NCBI GenBank assembly: GCA_964464685.1
Contig: CAYXGV010000002.1
Span: forward strand, 1-51,681
Reading direction: 5' to 3'
From: JABIBU01 sp964464685
GTDB taxonomy: Bacteria > Patescibacteriota > Patescibacteriia > Magasanikbacterales > UBA922
Length of the DNA: 51,681 bases
In this document: positions 1-7,535 of the stretch, piece after piece
Layout: every line of letters starts with the position of its first letter
Numbering within the stretch: the first letter of the stretch is position 1
Translations under genes and position numbers: made by a program
Notes under the pieces: model-generated
Databases searched by the model: none
Seen by the model: only the letters and a program-made list of their open reading frames with translations
What the model was told of the DNA's origin: nothing

Positions 1-98
1 GTATTTAACAATGTTATTATAGCACATTTTGTAGTTATTTAAAACAAAAAACATCTGGGGTGTGGACGATTTTCAAAATACAATATACATGGAATAAT

Positions 99-126
99 AT
101 ACAAAAATTATATAAAATTTTTGTAT
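99..126 (-). terminator. Hairpin overlapping the end of the first glycosyltransferase gene
   Basis: An 11-bp perfect inverted repeat (ATACAAAAATT and its complement) with a 6-nt spacer spans the stop codon of the gene ending at 108, and T-rich sequence follows on the minus strand. It could end transcription of the polysaccharide operon. It also belongs to a repeat word (ATACAAAATACA...GGAATAA) that recurs at 9162-9260, so it may be only a repeat remnant. Confidence 0.4.
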
Positions 127-1223
127 ATTTTAAGCGTATCCCCTGCTAATTTACTCCAAGAAAATCTTTGTAAATTTTCTTGAGCATTTTGTTTTAATTC
201 CAAACGGACGTTCTCGTCAGTCAAACCTCGATAAATAACTTCGGCCATTTGTTCGGCACTGTCTGGATCAAAATACAAAGCTGACTCACCCAAAACTTCG
301 GGCAAACAAGAAGCATTGGACGATACCACTGGCACACCAAAACTTTGCGCTTCAAGCGGTGGCAATCCAAAACCTTCGTACTTGCTAGGGAAAACATACA
401 AAGACGCAGTGGAGTAAAGTTCAACTAATTCATCATCTGGCACAAATCCCAAGTAAATTATTGATTTATGATTTATGATTTTTGATTTCAAATTATTATA
501 AAAATAATCTTCTTTTCCCACTAATACCAACTGGTATGCTTCGCCGTAATCTCTATCAAATATCTCCCAAGCTTTTAATAAATTATCTAAATTCTTATGC
601 GGATAAGCCGCCCCCACATACAAAACATACGGCTTATTAATTCCAAAATCGTTTTTGTGTCCTTGTATCCTTGTATCCTTGTATCCTTGTACAAAAGGTG
701 CTTGATATGTCACAGTCATTTTTTCCAGCGCAACCCCCAAAGTCTCATGAATATCCTGTTTGGTAAATTCACTAGTGACAATAATATGTTTCGCTTTTTT
801 TACCACCCGCTTCAAAACCAAACGATGTAGTTTATCTTTGCACCAAAATTTAATAGGACCAAGAGTCGTCGCTTCAGGTCGCGGATAGTGATACATAATC
901 AAATCGTGCACTGTCACCACAAAAGGATCATTATATAACAAAGGAATATTCCAATGAGGAAAATGCATCAGATCAACTTGAGCTTTTTTTATTATTTTTT
1001 TAAATTTAATTTGTTCAGCCCAAGAATACCACGGAATATCGGCAATTACAATTTTGACATTAGAATTTTTGATATCTCCCAATTCTTTAAAATTAGCATT
1101 TCTAAAAAACAAAATATATTGATTGTCTTTATCAATTTCAAGTAAATGATTAACCAATTGTTGGGTATATCGCCCCAGGCCAAACCCCGAGCCAAACATA
1201 CGACAGTCTATTCCAATTTTCAT
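108..1223 (-). CDS. GT4-family glycosyltransferase (group 1)
   Basis: A 371-residue GT-B glycosyltransferase, probably a cytoplasmic, membrane-associated enzyme that adds a sugar from an activated donor to a growing lipid-linked glycan. The N-terminal Rossmann domain starts MKIGIDCRMFGSGFGLGRY with the acceptor-side glycine loop. The C-terminal donor domain holds the retaining-GT signature EGFGLPPLE near residue 285, with the two Glu typical of GT4. Length is normal for the family. Two low-complexity stretches interrupt it: an 8-bp repeat array encoding about residues 177-187 (661-692) and an AT-rich repeat at 461-490; both keep the frame. The start ATG lies right beside an assembly gap, but the duplicated copy across the gap (to 1379) gives the true upstream sequence. 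It is the last gene of a four-gene polysaccharide block. Donor and acceptor cannot be told from sequence. Confidence 0.9.
   Translation of the reverse strand: MKIGIDCRMFGSGFGLGRYTQQLVNHLLEIDKDNQYILFFRNANFKELGDIKNSNVKIVIADIPWYSWAEQIKFKKIIKKAQVDLMHFPHWNIPLLYNDPFVVTVHDLIMYHYPRPEATTLGPIKFWCKDKLHRLVLKRVVKKAKHIIVTSEFTKQDIHETLGVALEKMTVTYQAPFVQGYKDTRIQGHKNDFGINKPYVLYVGAAYPHKNLDNLLKAWEIFDRDYGEAYQLVLVGKEDYFYNNLKSKIINHKSIIYLGFVPDDELVELYSTASLYVFPSKYEGFGLPPLEAQSFGVPVVSSNASCLPEVLGESALYFDPDSAEQMAEVIYRGLTDENVRLELKQNAQENLQRFSWSKLAGDTLKIYKNFI
461..490. repeat. AT-rich short-period repeat inside a glycosyltransferase gene
   Basis: Repeated GATTTAT/GATTTTT words with a period of 7-8 bp encode a Lys/Ile-rich stretch between the two domains of the first glycosyltransferase. 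The frame is kept. Confidence 0.6.
661..692. repeat. 8-bp tandem repeat (CCTTGTAT x4) in a coding region
   Basis: Three perfect copies of CCTTGTAT and one CCTTGTAC lie in tandem inside the glycosyltransferase gene. They encode a GYKDTRIQ-like segment at the domain junction. The total of 32 bp is not a multiple of three, so the flanking bases must compensate; the frame is intact. Confidence 0.9.
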
Positions 1224-1224
1224 A

Positions 1225-1324
1225 NNNNNNNNNNNNNNNNNNNNNNNNNNNNNNNNNNNNNNNNNNNNNNNNNNNNNNNNNNNNNNNNNNNNNNNNNNNN
1301 NNNNNNNNNNNNNNNNNNNNNNNN
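1225..1324. other. Assembly gap (100 N) with duplicated 55-bp flanks
   Basis: The 55 bases before the gap (1170-1224) are identical to the 55 bases after it (1325-1379). The pattern is that of two contigs sharing an overlap that the scaffolder did not merge. Removing 155 bp restores a continuous upstream region for the glycosyltransferase gene, so probably nothing is missing. Confidence 0.9.
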
Positions 1325-1379
1325 TCGCCCCAGGCCAAACCCCGAGCCAAACATACGACAGTCTATTCCAATTTTCATA

Positions 1380-1545
1380 TACTAATGATAAAAGATACTA
1401 ATATACTAATGGATACTAATATTTTCTTAGAAAATTATTTTAAAACTAACTTTTATTTGTATATAATAACTACTGTTTAATCCTGATTTCACAACAACGC
1501 ACATTGGTATTTATTCGTATCATTAGTACAATTAGTATATTAGTA
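1380..1545. repeat. Inverted-repeat spacer element built of ATACTAAT words
   Basis: The left edge carries several ATACTAAT words and the right edge carries the inverse ATTAGTAT words. The centre holds TTTCTTAGAAAATTA and ACAACGCACATT. The spacer at 2785-3190 has the same layout and central words. The right edge supplies the stop codon of the glycosyltransferase that ends at 1540. Confidence 0.75.
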
Positions 1546-2778
1546 TCTATTATTTAATAACATTTCTAAAAAATCTTTTGCAGTTTTTTGCCAATCAAAT
1601 TTTTTCAAATCTATTTTAACAAAATTTTGTTTATTACTAATAATATTTTTCATGCCGGTTTTAATTTCATTAATATTATTAGGATTAACCAGATAAACAT
1701 AGTCAGAAAAAATTTCTGCTAAAGACGAACGGTCAGAAGTAACGACCGGCACACCGCAAGCCAAGGCTTCCAAAACGGGCAAACCAAATCCTTCGTATAG
1801 ACTAGGAAAAACAAATAGACTAGAGTTTTTATAAAGTGCGGTTTTGTCGCCATCATCTACATAACCAATATATTTTACACCTGTGGTATTTTTTATTGCC
1901 TGAAAAATTTCTTCATTTTTCCAACCACTAGCACCAGCAATAACTAACATGTATTTATCATCCAACAAAGAACTTTTTTTATAAGCCTGAATAATTCCCA
2001 AAATATTTTTACGTGGTTCAATAGTGCCTAAATACAAAATATATTTCTCGGGTAAATTATACTTCTTTTTAATTTGTTCTATGTTCAATGTTCCATGTTC
2101 CGTAATATTTGAACAAAGTCCTGGTTGTAAAACTTTTACCTTTTTACTTTCTACTTTATACTCCCTCACCACATCTCGCCTAGTATTTTCTGAAGGAGTA
2201 AAAATAATATAAGCCCGCTCACAAAGTTTTTTTGGTCGCAAAACCTGGTGCCACAAACGTCGTTTCCAAGTGTAGCACTCGGGCAAAATCTCAAAACTCA
2301 AATCATGCACAGTCAAAATTAATTTTGTCTTACGTGATAATGAAAGAAAATTAAGATTCGGTGCAAAAAAATAGTCTATCATTTTTACGTCATCCTGAGC
2401 CCTTCGATTAACACTCAGGACAGGCTCCACTAGTGGAGTCGAGGGATCCCCTTCTTTATGTATGGGATCTTTCGACTCGGCTCTCCCTGCGGTCGAACCT
2501 CGCTCAAGATGACGTAAAATGAACTTATCTAATCTAATAAATCCTAACCAAACAAATAGATTCAATATCTTATTGGGCCAACGAGTATAAATATAATGAA
2601 CATTATCATACTCCCACTTTGGAATATTCTCTGAAACATCAGCATAAGAATTATAAAACAAAAAATATTGATTGTCTTTATCAATTTTAAAAACAGCGCT
2701 TAAAAGCTCAAATGTGTATTCCCCCACCCCAGTTCGCTGTTTGTTCATCAAAGGGCGAATGTCAATTGCAATATTCAT
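1540..2778 (-). CDS. GT4-family glycosyltransferase with in-frame repeat insertion
   Basis: A 412-residue GT-B glycosyltransferase of the same group as the first gene. The N-terminus MNIAIDIRPLMNKQRTGVGE carries the Gly loop; the donor-domain signature EGFGLPVLEALACGVPVV lies near residue 325. It probably transfers a sugar in assembly of the surface polysaccharide primed by the gene at 4456-5874. About 40 residues more than its relatives come from a 129-bp palindromic element at 2387-2515, which encodes residues about 88-130 (Arg/Ser/Pro-rich, start GSTAGRAESKDP) without breaking the frame. A second short repeat (GTTCNAT words near 2085-2105) encodes part of the linker between domains. The stop codon lies in the neighbouring ATACTAAT spacer repeat. 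Sugar specificity is unknown. Confidence 0.9.
   Translation of the reverse strand: MNIAIDIRPLMNKQRTGVGEYTFELLSAVFKIDKDNQYFLFYNSYADVSENIPKWEYDNVHYIYTRWPNKILNLFVWLGFIRLDKFILRHLERGSTAGRAESKDPIHKEGDPSTPLVEPVLSVNRRAQDDVKMIDYFFAPNLNFLSLSRKTKLILTVHDLSFEILPECYTWKRRLWHQVLRPKKLCERAYIIFTPSENTRRDVVREYKVESKKVKVLQPGLCSNITEHGTLNIEQIKKKYNLPEKYILYLGTIEPRKNILGIIQAYKKSSLLDDKYMLVIAGASGWKNEEIFQAIKNTTGVKYIGYVDDGDKTALYKNSSLFVFPSLYEGFGLPVLEALACGVPVVTSDRSSLAEIFSDYVYLVNPNNINEIKTGMKNIISNKQNFVKIDLKKFDWQKTAKDFLEMLLNNRY
2387..2515. repeat. 129-bp palindromic element in frame in a glycosyltransferase gene
   Basis: The element starts ACGTCATCCTGAGC and ends GCTCAAGATGACGT, so the ends are inverted. Inside are GGGATCTTTCGA and its counterpart GGGATCCCC around a short centre. 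The same element lies in a spacer at 26220-26330, and single arms lie at 14521-14545 and 14636-14658. Its length is exactly 43 codons and it has no stop in the frame used. Confidence 0.9.
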
Positions 2779-2784
2779 AAATAC

Positions 2785-3190
2785 GAATGATAGATACTAA
2801 TGATAGATACTAATATACTAATAATATAAATTATACTAATGCTATACTAATACTTTCTTAGAAAATTATCTGATGACTACTTTCTTTGGGTTATAAAATA
2901 CAAACTCAATTACGTTCCCTCCCCTCGTAGGGGAGGGCAGGGAGGGGTTGGGTGTCGAAGAATTTTATTTAGTTTTTAATAAAACGATAATTGCTTGCTT
3001 TTAAGCGTCAACCCTCACCCTGCCTACCGGCAGGCAGGCTAACCTCCCCCTACGAGGGGGAGGGACTATTAAAAAAACTTTTTTATTTGTAATAACTATT
3101 ATCTAGTACCAATTTTACAACAACGCACATTTGTATAGCATTCGTATCATTTGTATTATTAGTATATTAGTATCTATAATTATTAGTATC
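2785..3190. repeat. Second ATACTAAT spacer, split by a nested palindromic element
   Basis: The edges and centre match the spacer at 1380-1545: ATACTAAT words at the left, TTTCTTAGAAAATTAT, then ACAACGCACATTTGTAT and ATTAGTAT words at the right. The middle is interrupted by the G+C-rich element at 2917-3064. No gene is visible in this roughly 440-bp interval. Confidence 0.75.
2917..3064. repeat. Nested G+C-rich palindromic element (148 bp)
   Basis: The outer ends are CCCTCCCCTCGTAGGGGAGGG on the left (21 bp, itself palindromic) and a matching CCCCCTACGAGGGGGAGGGA on the right. Inside, the right half contains the frequent TGCCTACCGGCAGGCA palindrome. It is inserted in a spacer whose uninterrupted form is seen at 1380-1545. 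Confidence 0.8.
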
Positions 3191-3217
3191 TTTTATTTGT
3201 ACATCTGTTTTTTAACC

Positions 3218-4342
3218 TCAGCGAATGTCAAGTGCACACTGATTCAATCCTTGTTTAAACTCTTCGTGTCTGTCCTCAACATAACGTTTAATTTTATCTT
3301 TAAAATTATCTACACTAAATTTTTCTGCTCTATTTCTAATTCTTTCGCTATCCCACATTTCATGATTAAAATGTAAAACCGTATCAAGTAAGGATTCCCA
3401 AGTTTGTTCTTTGAAAAAAACCCCAGTCTCACCCGGAATAACTGTCTCGCTGGCTCCACCAACCGGAAAAGCAATTACCGGTCGACCAGCGGCCATGGAT
3501 TCAATTGGGGTAATACCCAAATCCTCTATTTGTGGATGGATAAAAGCTCTTGCTCGCGCTAATAAACGAGCTTTTTCAACATCATCAATTCTACCCAAAA
3601 AAACAATATTATTTTTTGCTACACTTTTTAATTTTTCCATTTCTGGTCCTGTGCCAAATATTAACAAAGGCCAACCCAAACGATTAAAAACTTGTATTAC
3701 CAAATCAAATTTTTTGTAAGGCACCAAACGTCCGCCAGTTATAAAATAATCACCCACCTCTGGACTAATAGAAAAGTTTTTTAAATCTATTGGCGGATAA
3801 ATAATATCACTATCACGACGATAATATTTTTGAATACGATTTTTCACTGTACCAGAATTGGCAATAAAGTGATCCACCCTGTCCACGCTCATTTTGTCCC
3901 ACAAACGCAAGTGGTGTATCAAGCGTGGCAAAAATGCTTTGACCAAACGATTATATTTTAATTCTTCAATATATTCGTGAGTATCAGTCCAAAGATAACG
4001 AGTTGGGGTATGACAATAGGAAATATGCAAAGTATCAGGCCGAGTCAAAACTCCTTTGGCAAAAGCGGAAGTTGAAGATATCACCACATCAAATTCATGT
4101 AAATTGTGTCGTTCAGTTGCTATTGGCATCCAGGGCAAATACCATTGATATTTAGTTTTAACAAACGGTAAACGAGCAATAAATGACTGTTTAATTTTGG
4201 CATTTTCAAAACCGCTAATTTTTTTCTTATCATAAAACAAAACAAAAATTGGCGCTTCCGGCCACAGCTCGTGAAACGCCTGCAAAACCCTCTCCGCTCC
4301 CCCATCTTGCGAGAGATAATCGTGGACAAGTGCGACTTTCAT
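3218..4342 (-). CDS. GT4-family glycosyltransferase (WbaZ-like)
   Basis: A 374-residue GT-B glycosyltransferase. It begins MKVALVHDYLSQDGGAERVL, the acceptor-side motif of mannosyl/rhamnosyl transferases of the WbaZ type, and has the donor-site sequence EDLGITPIESMAAGRPV near residue 285, where the two family Glu are kept. ISYCHTPTRYLW near residue 115 is also typical of this subgroup. It probably acts on the cytoplasmic face in assembly of a surface polysaccharide. It sits directly downstream of the initiating sugar-phosphate transferase and points the same way, with 113 bp between them containing a perfect inverted repeat. The gene ends in TGA, which shows that UGA is a stop here. Substrate assignment is inference from family resemblance. 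Confidence 0.9.
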   Translation of the reverse strand: MKVALVHDYLSQDGGAERVLQAFHELWPEAPIFVLFYDKKKISGFENAKIKQSFIARLPFVKTKYQWYLPWMPIATERHNLHEFDVVISSTSAFAKGVLTRPDTLHISYCHTPTRYLWTDTHEYIEELKYNRLVKAFLPRLIHHLRLWDKMSVDRVDHFIANSGTVKNRIQKYYRRDSDIIYPPIDLKNFSISPEVGDYFITGGRLVPYKKFDLVIQVFNRLGWPLLIFGTGPEMEKLKSVAKNNIVFLGRIDDVEKARLLARARAFIHPQIEDLGITPIESMAAGRPVIAFPVGGASETVIPGETGVFFKEQTWESLLDTVLHFNHEMWDSERIRNRAEKFSVDNFKDKIKRYVEDRHEEFKQGLNQCALDIR

Positions 4343-4367
4343 AAAACATTCTAATTACGAAACTTTA

Positions 4368-4425
4368 CGAATTTCCGAATTACGAATTCTATTGTACAGT
4401 TTTATTTTCGTAATTCGGAAATTCG
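4368..4425. repeat. Perfect 19-bp inverted repeat in spacer
   Basis: The arms (4368-4386 and 4407-4425, core CGAATTTCCGAATTACGAA) are exact complements around a 20-nt centre. Further CGAATTAC words flank it. There is no T-run, so it is more likely one of the spacer inverted-repeat elements than a terminator. Confidence 0.8.
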
Positions 4426-4455
4426 AACCACGAAGTGGATTTTGTAATTCGGATG

Positions 4456-5874
4456 TTATAATACTCTCCTTCTTCTAAACAAAATAAATGGCGTCTTAAT
4501 AAAAATAATAAAGTCTAACAACAATCCCCATTTTTCAATATAAAAAACATCTAATTTCATTTCTTCTTCAAAATCCAAATCACTGCGACCGGAAATTTGA
4601 GCTAGTCCGGTGACGCCTGGTTTTAGGGTAAAGACCTTGCGATACTTTTCTTCATAATATTCAACCTCGCGGGGCTGATGCGGACGTGGGCCAACCACAC
4701 TCATCTCACCTTTCAACACATTAAAAAATTGTGGTAATTCATCAATACTCCAGCGTCTTATAAAACGACCAAATTTGGTAACCCGAGGATCATTGACAAT
4801 TTTATAAATTGGCCCTTTCCTCGCACTTTGATTTTTAATCAATTCTTTTTCAGCTTCTTCAGCCTTTTTACCCAACTCACCAAATTGAGAGCCAGTGGAA
4901 GTTTCTCTGTACATTGATCTAAATTTTAAAGTAAAAAATTTTTGCCCGCGAATACCCACTCTTTCATTTTTATAAATAATTGGCAAGCCTGTTTCTAACA
5001 TAATAATCAAAGTTGATAATAACATCAAAGGACTGGTAATAATTATTACCAAAATGCTAGCCACAATATCAAAAATTCTTTTGGCCACTCTTCCCCAACC
5101 TTCTAATGGGGTCTTTTTTAATTCAATAATCGGCACCCCAGCCAAAGGACTAACTACCATATTGGCGGAGTAAGTAGAAAATAAATCAGCGCTATATTTG
5201 AAAACCAGATGACGTTGATCGCAAAAATTTAAAGCCATCAGAGTTTCTTTTTCATCAGCTCGCGGATTGATAAAAATCATTTCATCAAATTTTAAATCTT
5301 CTAATTTGGTAGCGGTGTCGCGAGAAAAATTATTAAAATGACCAACTATTTTATAACCCAATTCTTTTCTTTTTTCCAAAGTTTTTATAATCTCGCCTGA
5401 TAAATTTTCTGATCCGATTACCACCACTTTACGCAGACCAATCCCAAATCTATACAAAAGACCTTTGATACCCCGCATCAGAATTCTGCCAACAACTACA
5501 TAAATAATGGCAAAGCCCCAACTAGCGGCCACCAAAAAACGTGAATCAAATTGTAATTGCGCAAACATCACATACAACGCTACCACTGACAAACCAGCCG
5601 AACAGGCCAAAATAATTCTACTCAAATCACGGGCTAATTTACGATTGGGATCAGTAGAATAAAGTCCAGTCAAAGCAAAAATTAAAATCCACACTACTGC
5701 GACCCAACTAACGATTTCTACAAAATGAAACATTGTTAATTCAAAAATTACTGGCCGTAAAGCCACTACATAATCGGAAAACCGCAAATAATAAGCCGAC
5801 ACCCCCGCCAAAACCAACATCAGAAAATCCAGCGGGACCTTTAAAATCATAAATATTATTTCTGAACGTTTCAT
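4456..5874 (-). CDS. Polyprenyl-phosphate sugar-1-phosphate transferase (WcaJ/WbaP type)
   Basis: A 472-residue membrane enzyme that starts glycan synthesis by moving a sugar-1-phosphate from a nucleotide sugar to undecaprenyl phosphate. Several hydrophobic segments fill about residues 10-140. A Rossmann-like CoA-binding-type domain follows (around KVVVIGSENLSGEI, residue 150 on). The catalytic bacterial sugar-transferase domain covers about residues 265-472, with another membrane hairpin, KNERVGIRGQKFFTLKFRSM and the acidic WSIDELPQFFNVLKGEMSVV motif followed by GPRPHQPREV. Length and order match the exopolysaccharide polyprenyl glycosylphosphotransferase family. It is first in the block with three glycosyltransferases, consistent with an EPS or capsule pathway. 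The sugar moved cannot be read from sequence. Confidence 0.93.
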   Translation of the reverse strand: MKRSEIIFMILKVPLDFLMLVLAGVSAYYLRFSDYVVALRPVIFELTMFHFVEIVSWVAVVWILIFALTGLYSTDPNRKLARDLSRIILACSAGLSVVALYVMFAQLQFDSRFLVAASWGFAIIYVVVGRILMRGIKGLLYRFGIGLRKVVVIGSENLSGEIIKTLEKRKELGYKIVGHFNNFSRDTATKLEDLKFDEMIFINPRADEKETLMALNFCDQRHLVFKYSADLFSTYSANMVVSPLAGVPIIELKKTPLEGWGRVAKRIFDIVASILVIIITSPLMLLSTLIIMLETGLPIIYKNERVGIRGQKFFTLKFRSMYRETSTGSQFGELGKKAEEAEKELIKNQSARKGPIYKIVNDPRVTKFGRFIRRWSIDELPQFFNVLKGEMSVVGPRPHQPREVEYYEEKYRKVFTLKPGVTGLAQISGRSDLDFEEEMKLDVFYIEKWGLLLDFIIFIKTPFILFRRRRVL

Positions 5875-6042
5875 AGATTTCAGTTAATCCCGAACGAATT
5901 CATCAAGCGTGAGCGCAGATGAATGAGGAGGGATCTTTCGAAGAATAAAAACTTTAAATAAAGGAAATTTTTGTATCCTATTATACTAATATAATACCTT
6001 AAATGGGCTCGGTAGTCAAACTCCAAAAAACTGGTGATTAAC

Positions 6043-6071
6043 TTGACAAACCCCCCAAAATGTGCTATAAT
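6043..6071 (+). promoter_or_regulatory. Consensus sigma-70 promoter of the RNase P RNA gene
   Basis: TTGACA (6043-6048), a 17-bp spacer and TATAAT (6066-6071) form a perfect housekeeping promoter. The predicted start at about 6078-6080 coincides with the 5' base of the P1 helix of the RNA gene. Confidence 0.93.
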
Positions 6072-6250
6072 ACTATATGTCTTGTTCATTATAGATGATT
6101 GTCCTGATTTAGGTCGGGAAGGAAAGTCCGAGCTTCTGCATTTAGGCTTTTTTTAGCCTTTTTGTGACAATGGTAGTGGATAACATCCACCCCCCGGTCG
6201 TGCAAGCGATTAGGGCGGGAAAGTGCCACAGAGACAATACTACTTCGACA

Positions 6251-6273
6251 CGCCGTAGCCTTGGCGAAGGCGG
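6251..6273. repeat. Palindromic repeat inside the RNase P RNA
   Basis: CGCCGTAGCCTTGGCGAAGG with following CGG is a self-complementary word of the dispersed-repeat type. It forms its own hairpin and would extend a peripheral helix of the RNA. Confidence 0.55.
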
Positions 6274-6505
6274 TTTTTTAATCAAGATCCACCTGCGCTC
6301 AAGCTTCGGTGTGGCGAGGGAAAGGTGAAAAGTACATGGATGTTTTTGCTCTCGAGTCAAAAGCCACCATGCTCTCCGATCCGTGAGGCATCGGAGCGGT
6401 AAACCCTACCAGAAGAAAGAGCAGTGTTTTCTGACTTTGTCAGAATTCAAAAAGTTAGCTCGTTAGAATTTATTGGCAACAATAAATCAAGATAAATAAT
6501 CATCA

Positions 6506-6540
6506 CCCCGATTTCTTGCCCGCCTTGGGCGGGAATCGGG
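6506..6540. repeat. Second palindromic repeat near the 3' end of the RNase P RNA
   Basis: CCCCGATTTC at the left pairs with GAATCGGG at the right, with GCCCGCC TTGGGCGGG inside. It is the same G+C-rich palindrome type as in the spacers, placed just before the conserved 3' core, presumably as an extra hairpin. Confidence 0.6.
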
Positions 6541-6579
6541 AATACAAAACTCGGCTTATTTGATGGACAAGACAAAACA

Positions 6580-6610
6580 AAATCCCGATTGCATCGGGAT
6601 TTTGTTTTTT
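6580..6610 (+). terminator. Rho-independent terminator of the RNase P RNA gene
   Basis: AATCCCGAT and ATCGGGATT pair around a 3-nt loop and are followed by TTGTTTTTTT. It lies 7 nt after the 3' end of the RNA. The convergent restriction gene ends just beyond, at 6635. Confidence 0.93.
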
Positions 6611-6634
6611 TAAATAAAAAAATTCTCCAATAAA

Positions 6635-7534
6635 TTATATAAAAAATATTCTCTGACAAAAAGCACTAATACCTATTCCATTAGTATTATTAGTCTGGAC
6701 TCTATAAGTCGGGATTTTATTTATATAAATTGTATAACCAACATCAGAGCCATTTTCTTTTTTAGCAATTATTCTATCTCTCAATTTAGTTGTCTTATCA
6801 ACTGGCTTATAAATAACCACACCTAAATCATTAACAATAATTACATATAAATCCTCGTCATGGCAATCAGTAATAAAATTTAAAAATTCCCTTTTCTGTT
6901 TTGACGATAAAGAGTTAAATTTTTCTAAACAAACACTATTTAGTCGAGACTGAAAAATTTTTCCATTTCTTTTTGCCCACTCTAAAATCTTTTTATTTTT
7001 TTGTACTAATTTCTTTAATTCTCCTCTTTTAGCAGTATCTTTATTAGTTGTTCTACAAATATAATTTTGGAGTTCCCACCACATTTTATCAGTTTGATCT
7101 TTAAAACTAAAATCAAACCATTTTTCTAATTTACCCAACCCTAAATTTTTTAAGGTTCCTGTACCAGATTTAGCAATTGACTTTATAGAAAATCTGGTTT
7201 TCTTTTTACTGGAATGCTCAGCGTCAACGTCCGATGTTGATTGTTCAATTACAAAATGGCGACCAACCCAAATAACATTAATAATATTCCCCTTTTTATT
7301 TATCTCATCATCTAATATTTTCTTAATTTCCGGCTGAACTTTAATAAAATTATCATTTTGTAATTTTAATCTTTTTTCCCCATTTTCCATCGCTAAAACT
7401 TTATTTAATAACTTGGCTAAATTTTCACTATAAGAAAAAGTTATTCTATAAAGACAACAAATATACTGACAAACTAATAGCTCAAAAAAATCCGCCTGGG
7501 CTCGATTTGATTTTTCTTTATTACCCTTTTTCAT
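6635..7534 (-). CDS. Putative restriction endonuclease partner of the adjacent methyltransferase
   Basis: A 299-residue protein that I do not recognise by name. Its start ATG (7532-7534) follows the methyltransferase stop after a single base, so the two are translationally coupled; an upstream in-frame ATG at 7555 would lie inside the methyltransferase and is less likely. The central stretch SDVDAE, then RFSIKS and GTGTLKNLG at about residues 105-135, has the shape of a PD-(D/E)XK nuclease site with Ser-Ile-Lys in the third-motif position, as in several type II enzymes. The C-terminus is basic and contains NGIGISAFCQRIFF. With an N6-adenine methyltransferase beside it, a type II REase is the simplest reading. 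It is AT-rich like its neighbours, and no repeat interrupts it. The assignment rests on context plus a weak motif. Confidence 0.6.
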   Translation of the reverse strand: MKKGNKEKSNRAQADFFELLVCQYICCLYRITFSYSENLAKLLNKVLAMENGEKRLKLQNDNFIKVQPEIKKILDDEINKKGNIINVIWVGRHFVIEQSTSDVDAEHSSKKKTRFSIKSIAKSGTGTLKNLGLGKLEKWFDFSFKDQTDKMWWELQNYICRTTNKDTAKRGELKKLVQKNKKILEWAKRNGKIFQSRLNSVCLEKFNSLSSKQKREFLNFITDCHDEDLYVIIVNDLGVVIYKPVDKTTKLRDRIIAKKENGSDVGYTIYINKIPTYRVQTNNTNGIGISAFCQRIFFI

Positions 7535-7535
7535 A

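Larger units (their letters stand above)
6079..6573 (+). ncRNA. rnpB: RNase P RNA
   Basis: The catalytic RNA that trims the 5' leader of tRNA precursors. The diagnostic 5' core GGAAGGAAAGTCCGAGC lies at about 6117-6133. AGTGCCACAGAGA (about 6221) and AAACCCTACCAGAAG (about 6401) are recognisable core regions. CTCGGCTTATTTGATGGAC closes the 3' end. The first 11 nt (6079-6089) pair with the last 11 (6563-6573) as helix P1 with one wobble. A perfect promoter precedes it and a Rho-independent terminator follows. At about 495 nt it is longer than a usual type A RNA; the excess includes two palindromes of the kind found as dispersed repeats (6251-6273 and 6506-6540). It is one of only two genes here on the plus strand. 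Exact helix assignment needs a covariance model. Confidence 0.93.

Noticed and set aside
1380..3190. Possible CRISPR array in repeat-rich spacers
   Set aside because: The repeats are short, of variable spacing and inverted; there are no unique equal-length spacers and no cas genes.
5880..6089. 69-codon minus-strand frame upstream of the sugar transferase
   Set aside because: It covers repeat remnants and the RNase P promoter; no family resemblance or start signal.
6142..6360. Minus-strand 72-codon open frame inside the RNase P RNA region
   Set aside because: It is antisense to a well-supported structured RNA with promoter and terminator and has no protein-like composition.
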